Assembly: GCA_963792815.1 (NCBI GenBank)
Contig: CAWBXR010000001.1
Span: 62,001 to 126,000 of the forward strand
Origin: JARRPM01 sp963792815
Lineage (GTDB): Bacteria > Pseudomonadota > Gammaproteobacteria > Pseudomonadales > Halieaceae
Direction of reading: 5' to 3'
Length of the DNA: 64,000 nucleotides
The position numbers and the translations under genes are program-made. Of this stretch, positions 35,086 to 44,607 are shown in pieces. Below the pieces are notes generated by a model. It was not told where the DNA came from and ran no database searches. It worked only from the letters and a program-made list of their open reading frames with translations. How positions within the stretch are numbered: position 1 is the stretch's first letter; each line of letters starts with the position of its first letter.

Positions 35086-36180
35086 CTAGACGTTAAACCG
35101 GAAATGGATCACGTCGCCGTCCTTGACCACGTACTCCTTGCCCTCGAGGCGCCAGCGGCCGGCATCCTTGGCGCCCTGTTCGCCCTTGTAGGCGATGAAG
35201 TCATCGTAGCCGATGACCTCGGCGCGAATAAAGCCCTTCTGGAAGTCGGTGTGAATAACCGCGGCGGCCTCGGGTGCGGTGGCGCCAACGCGCACGGTCC
35301 AGGCGCGCACTTCCTTTACCCCGGCAGTGAAGTAGGTTTGCAGCCCCAGCAGTTCGTAACCGGCGCGAATCAGTTTGTCGAGGCCGGGCTCGTCCATCCC
35401 CAGGTCGCTGAGGAACTCCTTGCGCTCATCGTCCTCCAGTTCCACGATTTCCGATTCCAGCTTGTTGCAGATCGGCACCACCACGGCGCCTTCTTCCTCG
35501 GCGATTGCACGGACGGTGTCGAGGTGGGGGTTGTTGTCGAAGCCCTCCTCGTCGACATTGGCAATGTACATGGTGGGCTTGGCGGTGAGCAGGAACAGCT
35601 GCCTGACCAGGACCTGCTCGTTCTCGTCCAGCTTGAGCGAGCGCACGGGCAGCGCCTCATTCAGGTGGGGCAGCAATTTGCTTTCCAGCAGGGCCTTCAT
35701 GGCGATGGATTCCTTGTCGCCGCCTTTCGCGGTGCGGATGACCTTCTGCAGCTGCTTTTCGCAGCTCTCCAGGTCCGCCAGGGCCAACTCCGTGTTAATG
35801 ACTTCGATGTCCGATTTCGGGTCGATTTTATTTGCCACGTGGATGACGTTGTCGTCCTCGAAGCAGCGCACCACATGGGCGATGGCGTCCGTTTCGCGGA
35901 TATTGGCCAGGAACTGGTTACCCAGGCCTTCGCCCTTGGATGCTCCCGCCACCAGGCCGGCGATATCCACAAACTCCATGGTAGTGGCCACTTCCCGCTG
36001 GGGCTTGACGATTTCCGCTATGCGGGTCTGGCGCGGGTCCGGTACCGGCACCACGCCGGCGTTCGGCTCGATGGTGCAGAAGGGAAAGTTTTCAGCATCG
36101 ATACCGGCCCTGGTGAGGGCGTTGAACAGGGTGGACTTGCCGACATTCGGCAGGCCGACAATTCCGCATTTGAATCCCAT
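35086..36180 (-). CDS. ychF: Ribosome-binding ATPase YchF
   Basis: 364 residues, the typical length. GLPNVGKST (9-17) is the P-loop of the OBG family and DIAGLVAGASKGEGLGNQFL the switch/G3 region; NKxD is replaced by the YchF-type NVDEEGF, giving ATP preference. The C-terminal TGS domain ends DFIAYKGEQGAKDAG and YVVKDGDVIHFRFNV. It binds ribosomes and responds to redox stress. It lies 39 nt after pth, as in many gammaproteobacteria (same operon). Confidence 0.97.
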   Translation of the reverse strand: MGFKCGIVGLPNVGKSTLFNALTRAGIDAENFPFCTIEPNAGVVPVPDPRQTRIAEIVKPQREVATTMEFVDIAGLVAGASKGEGLGNQFLANIRETDAIAHVVRCFEDDNVIHVANKIDPKSDIEVINTELALADLESCEKQLQKVIRTAKGGDKESIAMKALLESKLLPHLNEALPVRSLKLDENEQVLVRQLFLLTAKPTMYIANVDEEGFDNNPHLDTVRAIAEEEGAVVVPICNKLESEIVELEDDERKEFLSDLGMDEPGLDKLIRAGYELLGLQTYFTAGVKEVRAWTVRVGATAPEAAAVIHTDFQKGFIRAEVIGYDDFIAYKGEQGAKDAGRWRLEGKEYVVKDGDVIHFRFNV

Positions 36181-36218
36181 GTGAGTTTCCTGTGTGAATA
36201 GCGTGTGCTTGTGTTGGC

Positions 36219-36806
36219 TCAGGCCGCGCTGAAGCTGTGTAGCCGGGTCATGGCCTTGGTCAGGTCTCCCTCGAGCAACAGCGGCAACGCGCTGACGGCC
36301 TCGTGGATGGTGGCGTCGATCCGTTCGCGATCTTCCACTGAGGGCTTGCTCAGTACATAGCCGCTCACCCGGGACGCGTGCCCCGGGTGGCCTATGCCAA
36401 TGCGCAGCCGGTAGAAGTCGTTGTTGTTGCCCAGGGCCGGGATAATGTCGCGCAGGCCGTTGTGGCCACCGTGACCGCCACCCCGTTTGAAGCGGGCGGT
36501 TCCGGGCGCTATATCGAGCTCATCGTGGGCCACGAGTATCTGGTCGGGCGCGATCTTGAAAAAAGTGGCCATGGCCGCAACGGCCTTGCCGCTGCGGTTC
36601 ATGAACGTTGTGGGAACAAGCAGGCGCAATTCATGGCCGGCCAGGGTCACCTGTCCGGCCAGCCCGAAAAAACGGGATTCGGCGCGCAGTTCGCCGCCGT
36701 TAAGCCTTGCCAGTTCTTCCGTGAAGTCTGCACCCGCATTGTGCCGGGTACCCCGGTACTCGCTACCGGGGTTGCCCAGGCCGACAATCAGCTTTATTGC
36801 AGTCAA
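36219..36806 (-). CDS. pth: Peptidyl-tRNA hydrolase
   Basis: 195 residues. VGLGNPGSEYRGTRHNAG (about 8-25) contains the invariant Asn12 and catalytic His22; VAHDELDIAPGTARFKRGGGHGGHNGLR holds the third active-site Asp region. It hydrolyses the ester of peptidyl-tRNA dropped from ribosomes. It is 25 nt downstream of rplY on the same strand and probably cotranscribed with prs-rplY-pth-ychF. Confidence 0.97.
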   Translation of the reverse strand: MTAIKLIVGLGNPGSEYRGTRHNAGADFTEELARLNGGELRAESRFFGLAGQVTLAGHELRLLVPTTFMNRSGKAVAAMATFFKIAPDQILVAHDELDIAPGTARFKRGGGHGGHNGLRDIIPALGNNNDFYRLRIGIGHPGHASRVSGYVLSKPSVEDRERIDATIHEAVSALPLLLEGDLTKAMTRLHSFSAA

Positions 36807-36830
36807 CGGGTGCAGCCTGCAGCGAGAGGT

Positions 36831-37496
36831 TTAGTCCTCGCTGTCGCCTTCTTCCTCGGCATCCGCCTCAGGTGCAGCGGCATCAGCTTCCTCTTCTTCA
36901 GCGTCACTACCGCCTTTCGGTGCGATGATAGAGGCGATTGCGAGGTCGTGATCCTCACCCAGGGCGAGGGCAACAGAGACCACACCTTCGGGCAGGGTGA
37001 TGTCGGACAGGTGAATGATCTGGCCGATTTCCACCTTGAGCATATCGACTTCGATGTACTCGGGGATCTTTGACGGCAGACACTGGACTTCGACATCCGT
37101 TTCCTGGTGCTGGACGATACCGCCCTGGGTCTTGACGCCGTAGGACTTCTCTTCGTTAATGAAGTGGATGGGCACGTTAATCTTGATAGCCTTGTTCTCA
37201 TTGACGCGCAGAAAGTCTGCGTGCATGACGCTTTCCCTGGCGGGATGGCGCTGCAGGTCCTTGAGAATAGCTTTCTGCTTTTCCTTGCCGACATTGATGG
37301 TCAGCACGTGTGAGTAGAAAGCCTCATTTTCCAGCGCCTTTTCCAGATCTTTGCGGATCAGGGTCAGGGGCTGGGGGTCCTTGTCGCCACCGTAAATAAT
37401 GGCTGGGACGTGGTCGGCGAGACGACGCAGGCGGCGGCTCGCACCTTTCCCCAGGTCCTCTCGTACTTCTGCGTGTAGTTCAAATTGGTCAGACAT
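36831..37496 (-). CDS. rplY: Ribosomal protein L25 (CTC family, long form)
   Basis: 221 residues, with the 5S-rRNA binding N-domain (LHAEVREDLGKGASRRLRRL, VPAIIYGGDKDPQPL) and a C-terminal beta domain (VQCLPSKIPEYIEVDMLKVEIGQIIHLSDI). The last 25 residues are acidic (EEEEADAAAPEADAEEEG). It matches the long Ctc/TL5 form rather than the short E. coli L25. It lies between prs and pth. Confidence 0.96.
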   Translation of the reverse strand: MSDQFELHAEVREDLGKGASRRLRRLADHVPAIIYGGDKDPQPLTLIRKDLEKALENEAFYSHVLTINVGKEKQKAILKDLQRHPARESVMHADFLRVNENKAIKINVPIHFINEEKSYGVKTQGGIVQHQETDVEVQCLPSKIPEYIEVDMLKVEIGQIIHLSDITLPEGVVSVALALGEDHDLAIASIIAPKGGSDAEEEEADAAAPEADAEEEGDSED

Positions 37497-37569
37497 AGTC
37501 GTGACTCCTTTGATAGATCATTACCCGGCTTGCGACCGGCTGGGCAATGAGTTGCTGTAAACGCCGCCC

Positions 37570-38517
37570 CTACTGGAACAGCGCGCTGATGGATTCCTCG
37601 TTGGCTACACGGCGCATGGACTCGGCAAGCAGGTCAGCGATTGTCAGCTGGCGAATCTTGCTCACTTCCCGCGCTTTCGCACTCAGGGGAATCGTGTCTG
37701 TGACTACCAGCTCGTCGAGCTGGGAAGTCCGAATATTTTCAAGCGCGTTGCCCGACAGCACCGCGTGGGTACAGTAGGCAACTACCTTGGCTGCGCCGCG
37801 CTCCTTCAGGGCGTCGGCTGCCTTGCACAGGGTGCCGGCGGTGTCGACCATGTCGTCCACCAGCAGGCAGGTGCGGCCATCGACTTCGCCGATCAGGTTC
37901 ATAACCTGCGCCTCACCGGCTTTCGGCCGGCGTTTGTCGATAATGGCCAGGTCGGCTTCGTTCAACTGCTTGGCGATGGCCCTCGCCCTGACCACGCCGC
38001 CGATGTCCGGCGATACCACCATCAGGTTCTCGTACTCGCTGGCGAGGATGTCGTCGTTCAGCACCGGAGAACCGTACACGTTGTCCACCGGGCAGGTGAA
38101 AAAGCCCTGGATCTGCTCCGCGTGCAGGTCTACCGTCAGTACCCTGTCCACGCCGACGGTGACCATCATGTCCGCCACTACCTTGGCGGTGATGGGTACC
38201 CTGGATGACCGCACCCGGCGGTCCTGGCGGGCATAGCCGAAGTAGGGGACCACTGCGGTGATCCGTGAAGCCGAGGCCCGGCGCAGGGCGTCGATCATCA
38301 CAATCAGTTCCATCAGGTTGTCATTGGTCGGCGCGCAGGTCGACTGCAGTACAAAGACGTCCTTGCCACGCACATTCTCGTTCAGTTCCACGGCTATCTC
38401 GCCATCACTGAACTTGCCGACGTCTGCCTTACCCAGGGAAAGGTAAAGCCTGCTCGCTACTTTCTGAGCGAGTTCCGGATTGGCATTACCCGAAAACACC
38501 ATCATTTTTGAGGACAC
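37570..38517 (-). CDS. prs: Ribose-phosphate pyrophosphokinase
   Basis: 315 residues. MMVFSGNANPELAQKVA start; FSDGEIAVELNENVRGKDVF; RQDRRVRSSRVPITAKVVADM flexible loop with the ATP-binding Arg; LTVDLHAEQIQGFF catalytic/metal His; and LLVDDMVDTAGTLC the PRPP-binding loop. It makes PRPP from ribose 5-phosphate and ATP for nucleotide, His and Trp synthesis. ATG at 38517; the tRNA-Gln gene lies just upstream, as in Pseudomonas. Confidence 0.97.
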   Translation of the reverse strand: MSSKMMVFSGNANPELAQKVASRLYLSLGKADVGKFSDGEIAVELNENVRGKDVFVLQSTCAPTNDNLMELIVMIDALRRASASRITAVVPYFGYARQDRRVRSSRVPITAKVVADMMVTVGVDRVLTVDLHAEQIQGFFTCPVDNVYGSPVLNDDILASEYENLMVVSPDIGGVVRARAIAKQLNEADLAIIDKRRPKAGEAQVMNLIGEVDGRTCLLVDDMVDTAGTLCKAADALKERGAAKVVAYCTHAVLSGNALENIRTSQLDELVVTDTIPLSAKAREVSKIRQLTIADLLAESMRRVANEESISALFQ

Positions 38518-38624
38518 TGTGCGCTACCCCTGGGCCGTTGTTACCTGGCGATTCGAGCCTTCCGGCATCGACAACGCTCCTTTGTGTTCCCGCCTCCGGG
38601 GCAGTAGAACGGAGCCTTGCTGTA

Positions 38625-38699
38625 TGGCTGGGGTGGGAGGATTCGAACCTCCGAATGCCAGGATCAAAACCTGGTGCCTTGCCGCTTGGCGACACCCCA
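38625..38699 (-). tRNA. tRNA-Gln (UUG)
   Basis: On the minus strand TGGGGTGTCGCCAAGCGG starts the gene and CCCACCCCAGCCA ends it, CCA encoded; 75 nt. The anticodon stem-loop CAGGTTTTGATCCTG gives TTG. The T-loop is GGTTCGAATCC. It lies between ispE and prs. Confidence 0.96.
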
Positions 38700-38712
38700 A
38701 TAAACTAGTGGG

Positions 38713-39555
38713 TCAATCTAATAGTGAAGCTGCTACCGGTGATATGTTCAGCCCTCTGGCCGATACGCCTGTCCACTGGTGCGGCAGCTGCCGAACGACT
38801 GCCTCGGCCTGTGCCTCGGTGTCGAAACCGGCAAAAACGCTCGCTCCGGTCCCTGTCAGCCTGGCCTCGGCGAACCGGCCAAGCCAGTTAAACGCCGCGT
38901 CCACATCGGGATAGAGACGCCTGACCAGGTCCTGGCAGTCGTTGCCGGAGTACCCCTCAAAAAAGGTCGCCATTTTGATCGGAGAGGTGTTGCGTGTCAA
39001 TTGTAAGTGGGAAAAAATTTGGCCGGTGGAAACGTGGCAGGGCGGGGTAATAATCACATACCAGCGCTCCGGCAGGTCCACAGGCGTCAACAGCTCGCCG
39101 ATACCTTCGGCCCAGGCGGTGCGGCCCCCGACAAATACAGGTACATCGGCTCCAAGGCTTGCGCCGATGGCCTGCAGCCGGGGCTGGTCCAGCGCCAGCT
39201 GCCACAGCTTGTTCAAGGCCAGCAGGGTGGTGGCCGCGTTGGAACTGCCGCCGCCGAGGCCGCCGCCAGTGGGAATTTGCTTGTGCAGCGCAATATGCAC
39301 TCCGTGGCCGCCCCTGGCTTCGCGCTGCAGCAGCCTCGCGGCCCGGTAGACCAGGTTGTCCTCCAGGGCAATATCCGGTGTGTCGGAATCGAGGGTGATC
39401 TGGCCGCTGCGGTTGGGGGTAAAGCTCAGCCTGTCGCCCCAGTCCAGCAGCTGGAACAGGGTTTGCAACTCGTGGTAACCGTCGCCGCGGCGCCCTGTGA
39501 TATGCAGGAACAGGTTCAGTTTTGCGGGTGACAGCAGGGTCAGGGTGGCAGGCAT
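38713..39555 (-). CDS. ispE: 4-diphosphocytidyl-2-C-methylerythritol kinase
   Basis: 280 residues, GHMP kinase. SPAKLNLFLHITGRRGDGYH (about 9-28) is the substrate-binding start with the catalytic Lys, and IPTGGGLGGGSSNAATTL the ATP-binding glycine loop. It phosphorylates CDP-ME in the MEP isoprenoid pathway. Its ATG overlaps the lolB stop (ATGA). It sits directly before the tRNA-Gln and prs, the standard order. Confidence 0.96.
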   Translation of the reverse strand: MPATLTLLSPAKLNLFLHITGRRGDGYHELQTLFQLLDWGDRLSFTPNRSGQITLDSDTPDIALEDNLVYRAARLLQREARGGHGVHIALHKQIPTGGGLGGGSSNAATTLLALNKLWQLALDQPRLQAIGASLGADVPVFVGGRTAWAEGIGELLTPVDLPERWYVIITPPCHVSTGQIFSHLQLTRNTSPIKMATFFEGYSGNDCQDLVRRLYPDVDAAFNWLGRFAEARLTGTGASVFAGFDTEAQAEAVVRQLPHQWTGVSARGLNISPVAASLLD

Positions 39556-40160
39556 CAGTCCGGCGCTACCTGCCAGTTGTGGATAATCAGGCGCACCGTG
39601 GTGTCCAGGTGCTGGATACGCAGTTTCACCGGCAGGTTCAGGCCACCAAAGTTGGCGTAGGCCTCATAGCGTATCTCCCAACCGTCCTGCTTCAGAACCT
39701 GCAGCAGGGCCGGGTCCGGTCCCGTTTCCATGTGCTGGACCTCAAGGTCCGGTGCCGGAATTCCCTTGATCCAGTGCGGCAGGGCGAGCAGTGGCAGGTC
39801 CCAGCCGGTGCTGCGCCGCAGCGCAGCCGGGTCCGCCAGGTCCAGGGTGCTGCTTTCCTCGCCCTGGCGGATGACCAGGATCCTGCCGTTGCTGTACAGG
39901 CTGGTCGCCGCCACTCCCAGCGGGCCGTTCAGCTTGAGGCGGGTGGTATCGCCCTGCTGCTGCCACTGGACATTGGCCGACTCCGATTGTGTCGGGGTGC
40001 GCAGGGCGAGCTTGCCTTCTGCGTCCCAGCTGGTCAGCGCCTTCATGCGCGCGCTGTGCTCATCCCAGTTGCCCTGGGCCGACGGGGCTGGCGGTTGGCC
40101 CGCACAGGCGCTCAGCAGCAGCACCAGGATGGCGCTGACAAGGGATAACGGGCGCTGCAC
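39555..40160 (-). CDS. lolB: Outer-membrane lipoprotein receptor LolB
   Basis: 201 residues. The GTG start at 40160 shares its G with the stop of the upstream TPR gene. The signal ends LLSAC with Cys19 as lipidation site, followed by AGQPPAP. WDAEGKLALRTPTQSESANVQWQQ and TSLYSNGRILVIRQGEESS are the LolB half-barrel. It inserts lipoproteins carried by LolA into the outer membrane. Gene order TPR-lolB-ispE is conserved in gammaproteobacteria. Confidence 0.93.
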   Translation of the reverse strand: MQRPLSLVSAILVLLLSACAGQPPAPSAQGNWDEHSARMKALTSWDAEGKLALRTPTQSESANVQWQQQGDTTRLKLNGPLGVAATSLYSNGRILVIRQGEESSTLDLADPAALRRSTGWDLPLLALPHWIKGIPAPDLEVQHMETGPDPALLQVLKQDGWEIRYEAYANFGGLNLPVKLRIQHLDTTVRLIIHNWQVAPD

Positions 40161-41938
40161 TAGGGGGTGGGCTCCGGAGTTTCTCCAGCGGGGTCCGGGC
40201 TACCGGGCGAGCCCAGATCAGTGGCGTTGACCTGCAGGCGCTCCAGGGTTTCGGCCAGCACGGCGTTGTCGGGGTCTTTCTTCAGGCCGCCTCGCCAGAT
40301 TTCCAGGGCGTTCTCGGTGTCGCCGCTCACCCACAGCACCTCCCCGAGGTGAGCTGCCACCTCCGGGTCAGGGAAGGCGGCGTAGGCCCTGGTGAGGTAG
40401 TCCAGCGACTCCTCGTAATTGCCCTGGCGATACAGCACCCAGCCCATGCTGTCGAGAATGGCGGGCTCGCCCGGCTCCAGCGCCAACGCCCTGGAGATCA
40501 GCTCGTAGGCCTCGTCGTAGCGCCGGGTGCGGTTGGCCAGGGTGTAGCCCAGTGCATTGATTGCAGTGGCATTATCCGGCTCGCTGGCGATGATTTTCCT
40601 CAGCTCTCTCTCCATCAGCGCCAGGTCGCCCTGTTGTTCCGCGATCATGGCCCGGGCGTAGCGCAGGGAGCTGGAGTCGGGCTGTTGCGCCAGAGCCTCA
40701 TCCAGCACCTGCGTGGCGCTGGCCAATTCGCCGCCGCGGGCCAGCAGGTCCGCCTCGACGCCGTATAGCTGCTCTGCCCGTTCCGGGTTCTGTTGCCGCA
40801 GTTCGCTGAACCAGGCGCGGATTTCTTCTGCGCGCCCCTGCTCGATGAGGATTACACTGGCGCGGCTGGCGGCCACCAGCATCTCCCGACCCTCCTCAAC
40901 CTGTCGGTACTCGTACAGGGCGCCATCCAGGTCATCCGCATCCTCGGCAATGCGGCCCAGGTAGTAGTGGGCCTCATCGACATGCTGCTCCAGCGCCAGC
41001 AACTGGCGCAGGTAAGTCTTGGCCGCTTCGTCATCGCCGATTTCGCGGCTGATCAGTGCAAGTGACAGCAGCAGTTCGCCATCCCTGGGCGACTGGGCAG
41101 ACAACAGCTCAAACTGGGTCCGCGCCGCCTCCAGGTCGGTTGCGGTCAGCAGGCGCGCGTATTGCAGGCGAATTTGCGTGTCCTGGGGGTTCTCCTCCAG
41201 TACGCGTTCCAGTCGGGCATAGGGCGTCGGTGACTGCTGTGCCAGCAGTATCCTGGCTTCGAGCATCGCGGCCTGGCTCTGGTTGGGTTCCAGTTCAAAC
41301 AGCTGCTGCAGGGTCTCCAGGGCGGCGTCAAACTGCTCCTGCTCGGCCAGCACCATGGCCTGGGTCAGCAGTAGCTGGGTATTGTCCGGGTAGTTCCGGG
41401 CGAGATCGTTGATGCCCTGGACCAGGGCTTCCCTCTGGTTCGGGGCGAGCTCCTGGAAGCCGCTCAGCAGCGCCGGGAAATTGACTTCCTCGCCCCTCTC
41501 CGCCAGCAGGGCCATATGCGGCAGGGCCTCGGCTGCGCGCCCCTTGCGTATCAGCAGTATGGACAGGGTGTTGTTGGCCTCGATATTTTCCGGCTCCAGT
41601 TCGATCCAGAGCTGCACAGACTCCAGCGCCGCATCCTCCCGCCCCATGAACTGGGCCAGGTGGGTGGTATGAGCGCTGACCCCGGCGTCGCGCAGTCGCG
41701 GGGCCTGCTCCGAGTATTGTTCCAGGGCTACATCATAGGCGCGGCGGCGCAGGGCAAATTCCGCCAGCAGCAGGGGATAAACGCTGTCGTCGGGAAACGC
41801 CCGCTCAGGTGGCTTGGCTGCGGTGGCAGTGCTGTCGGGCTCCGGTGAAACCGGCGTATCTGCGGTTTTCACCGGGGCGGTGCTGGCACAGCCCAGCAGC
41901 AGCGCGCAGGCGAGGCCGGTGAGTGGTATGCGGAACAT
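40160..41938 (-). CDS. TPR-repeat lipoprotein
   Basis: 592 residues. A lipobox ACALLLGCAST with Cys17 marks an envelope lipoprotein. The rest is about a dozen tetratricopeptide repeats (for example NATAINALGYTLANRTRRYDEAYELISRALALEPGEPAILDSMGWVLYRQGN, quoted only as its pattern N-x-LGY and LDSMGW). The gene is adjacent to lolB and hemA, as the PA4667-like protein in Pseudomonas. It is divergent from hemA. Exact role unknown. Confidence 0.9.
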   Translation of the reverse strand: MFRIPLTGLACALLLGCASTAPVKTADTPVSPEPDSTATAAKPPERAFPDDSVYPLLLAEFALRRRAYDVALEQYSEQAPRLRDAGVSAHTTHLAQFMGREDAALESVQLWIELEPENIEANNTLSILLIRKGRAAEALPHMALLAERGEEVNFPALLSGFQELAPNQREALVQGINDLARNYPDNTQLLLTQAMVLAEQEQFDAALETLQQLFELEPNQSQAAMLEARILLAQQSPTPYARLERVLEENPQDTQIRLQYARLLTATDLEAARTQFELLSAQSPRDGELLLSLALISREIGDDEAAKTYLRQLLALEQHVDEAHYYLGRIAEDADDLDGALYEYRQVEEGREMLVAASRASVILIEQGRAEEIRAWFSELRQQNPERAEQLYGVEADLLARGGELASATQVLDEALAQQPDSSSLRYARAMIAEQQGDLALMERELRKIIASEPDNATAINALGYTLANRTRRYDEAYELISRALALEPGEPAILDSMGWVLYRQGNYEESLDYLTRAYAAFPDPEVAAHLGEVLWVSGDTENALEIWRGGLKKDPDNAVLAETLERLQVNATDLGSPGSPDPAGETPEPTP

Positions 41939-42160
41939 AGTGGGCTACAGCACGAATCCAGCTAAATGAAGGCCCTTATGATGACATAGACCGCGCGTGA
42001 AACCCACAGCCCGGAAATCGTGCCGAAACGGCGTGACCCGGGGTCGCTGTCATTTGCCCGCCAACTTGTTAAAATCACCAGCTGTCTGTAATGTCCGCCC
42101 CCTTTCGGGCGGGCGTTGTGCCGCGGCCACCCGGCCGCCAACTGGATACTGCACTCTGCC
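41939..42160. other. Divergent promoter region of TPR gene and hemA
   Basis: 222 bp without a gene between divergent starts. No strong repeat or consensus promoter stands out; GC-rich segments near the middle may hold both promoters. Confidence 0.4.
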
Positions 42161-43525
42161 ATGAACCTGATTGCCCTGGGCATCAACCACAATTCCGCCG
42201 CCGTCGAGGTGCGCGAGCGTGTTGCCTTCGCCCCGGAACAGGTTTCCGAGGCCCTGGGTGATGCCTGTGAGCAGGGCGGGGTGGAAGAGGTCGTCATTCT
42301 GTCCACCTGTAATCGCACCGAAATGTACGCGATAGTGCCCCAGGGCGTGGACGCCGCGAAAAAGTCCCTCGAGCTCATCGACTGGATGGCCAATTACCAC
42401 CACCTCTCGGTCGAGGAGCTGCGCCGCTCGGCCTACCACTTTGAATCGCGGCAGGCGCTGCAACATATTGTCCAGGTGGCCAGTGGTCTTGACTCCATGG
42501 TGCTGGGCGAGCCCCAGATATTCGGCCAGATCAAATCAGCCTATGCGGTGGCGACGGAGTCCGGCACCGTGGGCACTGAGCTCGGGCGCCTGTTTCCCCG
42601 TGTATTTGCCATTGCCAAGCGGGTCCGCACCGATACCGCCATCGGTGAGAACCCGGTCTCGGTCGCCTACGCCGCGGTGGATCTCGCCCGGCATATCTTC
42701 GCCGACCTGAAAAAATGCAATGCTCTGCTGGTAGGCGCCGGGGAGACCATTGAACTGGTGGCGCGGCACCTCATCGAAGCCGGTGTCAGCGGAATCGTTA
42801 TAGCGAACCGGACCCTGGGCCGGGCCCGGGAGCTGGCCCAGAAGTTCGGGGCGGAAGCCGTGTTGCTGGCGGAGATCCCCGAGCAGTTGCTGGACGCGGA
42901 TATCGTGATCACATCCACCGCCAGCCAGTTGCCCATCCTGGGCAAAGGCGCCGTGGAGCATGCGATAAAGGCGCGCAGGCACCGCCCGATACTGATGGTG
43001 GACATCGCCGTGCCCCGGGACATAGAACCCCAGGTGGGTGATCTGCGGGACGTCTACCTCTACAGCGTCGACGACCTGCGGGAGATCGTCGAGCAGAACA
43101 TGCGCAGCCGCCACAAGGAGGCGCGCAAGGCCGACCAGATCATTGCCGAGGGTGTCCGTCTTTACATGGAGGACGTGCGCAGCCTCGCCGCTGTCGACGT
43201 GGTGAAAGACTACCGGCGGATGGCCGAGCAAATGCGCGAGGCGGAGTTGCAGCGTGCGCTGCGCGGCCTGGCCCGCGGCGAGGATCCCCAGCGGATCGTC
43301 ACCCAGCTGGCCCGGGGCATAACCAACAAGCTGATTCACGCGCCCACCACAGGCCTGCGCCAGGCCAGTGCCGACGGCCGCCAGGACCTCCTGGCCCATG
43401 CCCGCAAGCTGCTGGGCCTGGCGGCGGGCCACAGGCCGGAGCCCGCGGCCACCGACGGCGATGACGAGCAGGACTTCGAGCTGCCGGCAGGCAAAGCGGA
43501 AAAACCCGGACACACACTGCAATGA
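42161..43525 (+). CDS. hemA: Glutamyl-tRNA reductase
   Basis: 454 residues from ATG 42161. GINHNSAAVEVRERVAF start, then STCNRTEMYA with the catalytic Cys50; LGEPQIFGQIKSAYA; GAGETIELVARHL NADPH loop; DIAVPRDIEPQVGDLRDVYLY. It catalyses the first committed step of heme synthesis from Glu-tRNA. The C-terminus carries an extra acidic tail (ATDGDDEQDFELPAGKAEK). It overlaps prfA by 4 bases (ATGA). Confidence 0.97.
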   Translation: MNLIALGINHNSAAVEVRERVAFAPEQVSEALGDACEQGGVEEVVILSTCNRTEMYAIVPQGVDAAKKSLELIDWMANYHHLSVEELRRSAYHFESRQALQHIVQVASGLDSMVLGEPQIFGQIKSAYAVATESGTVGTELGRLFPRVFAIAKRVRTDTAIGENPVSVAYAAVDLARHIFADLKKCNALLVGAGETIELVARHLIEAGVSGIVIANRTLGRARELAQKFGAEAVLLAEIPEQLLDADIVITSTASQLPILGKGAVEHAIKARRHRPILMVDIAVPRDIEPQVGDLRDVYLYSVDDLREIVEQNMRSRHKEARKADQIIAEGVRLYMEDVRSLAAVDVVKDYRRMAEQMREAELQRALRGLARGEDPQRIVTQLARGITNKLIHAPTTGLRQASADGRQDLLAHARKLLGLAAGHRPEPAATDGDDEQDFELPAGKAEKPGHTLQ

Positions 43526-44607
43526 AAGCCTCTTTACTGACCAAGCTGGAAACGCTCACTGACCGGCACGAGGAGGTATCGGCGCTACTCAGCGACGGCG
43601 AAACCATTGCCGACCAGGACCGGTTCCGCGCCCTGTCCCGGGAATATTCCGAGCTGGAGGATGTGGTCAGGTGCTACGGCCTGTACAGCCGCGTCAAGAG
43701 CGACCTCGAAGAGGCCCGGCAGATGCTGGAGGACGCCGACCCTGAGGTGCGGGAAATGGCCCGGGAGGAGGTTGAAGCCGGCGGCGAGCGGATGGCGGAA
43801 CTGGAACTCGAGTTACAGGCGCTCATGTTGCCGCGTGACCCCATGGATTCCCACAACGTGTTCCTGGAGATCCGTGCCGGTACCGGCGGCGACGAGGCGG
43901 CGATTTTCTCCGGCGACCTGTTTCGCATGTATTCGCGCTATGCCGAGCGCCAGGGCTGGAAAGTGGAAGTGCTGTCCGAGCGCCAGGGCGAACACGGCGG
44001 TTACAAGGAGATCATTACCCGGGTAGAGGGACGTGATGTCTACGCCCACCTCAAGTTCGAATCCGGTGCCCATCGGGTACAGCGGGTGCCGGAGACGGAA
44101 TCCCAGGGGCGCATCCACACCTCCGCCTGCACCGTGGCGATAATGCCCGAGCCGGAGGAGGTCGACGAGATCGAGATCAACAAGGCCGACCTGCGTATCG
44201 ATACCTACAGGGCTTCGGGCGCCGGTGGCCAGCACGTCAACAAAACCGATTCGGCGGTGCGCATTACCCACCTGCCCAGCGGTATCGTGGTGGAGTGCCA
44301 GGACGAACGGTCCCAGCACAAGAACCGCTCCCGGGCCATGTCCCTGCTGCAGGCCAAGCTGCTGACCAGCGCCCAGGACAAGGCGGCGGCAGAGCAGGCA
44401 GAGCAGCGCCGCAACCTGGTGGGCACCGGGGACCGCTCCGACCGGATTCGCACCTACAACTTTCCCCAGGGGCGGATGACCGATCACCGCATCAACCTCA
44501 CCCTGTACAAGCTGGCGGAAATCATGGAGGGTGACCTGGATGCGGTTGTCGGCCCCCTCCGGCAGGAGTTCCAGGCGGACCAGCTGGCGGCCCTGGCCGG
44601 CAACTGA
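43522..44607 (+). CDS. prfA: Peptide chain release factor 1
   Basis: 361 residues. RASGAGGQHVNKTDSAVR contains the GGQ motif that triggers peptide hydrolysis, and RVPETESQGRIHTSAC carries the codon-recognition loop in the P-x-T position (PET). GTGGDEAAIF is the family start of domain 2. It reads UAA and UAG. Neighbours hemA and prmC; PrmC methylates the GGQ glutamine, so gene order matches function. Confidence 0.97.
   Translation: MKASLLTKLETLTDRHEEVSALLSDGETIADQDRFRALSREYSELEDVVRCYGLYSRVKSDLEEARQMLEDADPEVREMAREEVEAGGERMAELELELQALMLPRDPMDSHNVFLEIRAGTGGDEAAIFSGDLFRMYSRYAERQGWKVEVLSERQGEHGGYKEIITRVEGRDVYAHLKFESGAHRVQRVPETESQGRIHTSACTVAIMPEPEEVDEIEINKADLRIDTYRASGAGGQHVNKTDSAVRITHLPSGIVVECQDERSQHKNRSRAMSLLQAKLLTSAQDKAAAEQAEQRRNLVGTGDRSDRIRTYNFPQGRMTDHRINLTLYKLAEIMEGDLDAVVGPLRQEFQADQLAALAGN

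Noticed and set aside
35375..36184. Plus-strand frame opposite ychF with many serines
   Set aside because: Low-complexity antisense reading; ychF is unmistakable.
42536..43522. Minus-strand frame of 328 codons over hemA
   Set aside because: Antisense shadow of hemA without motif.
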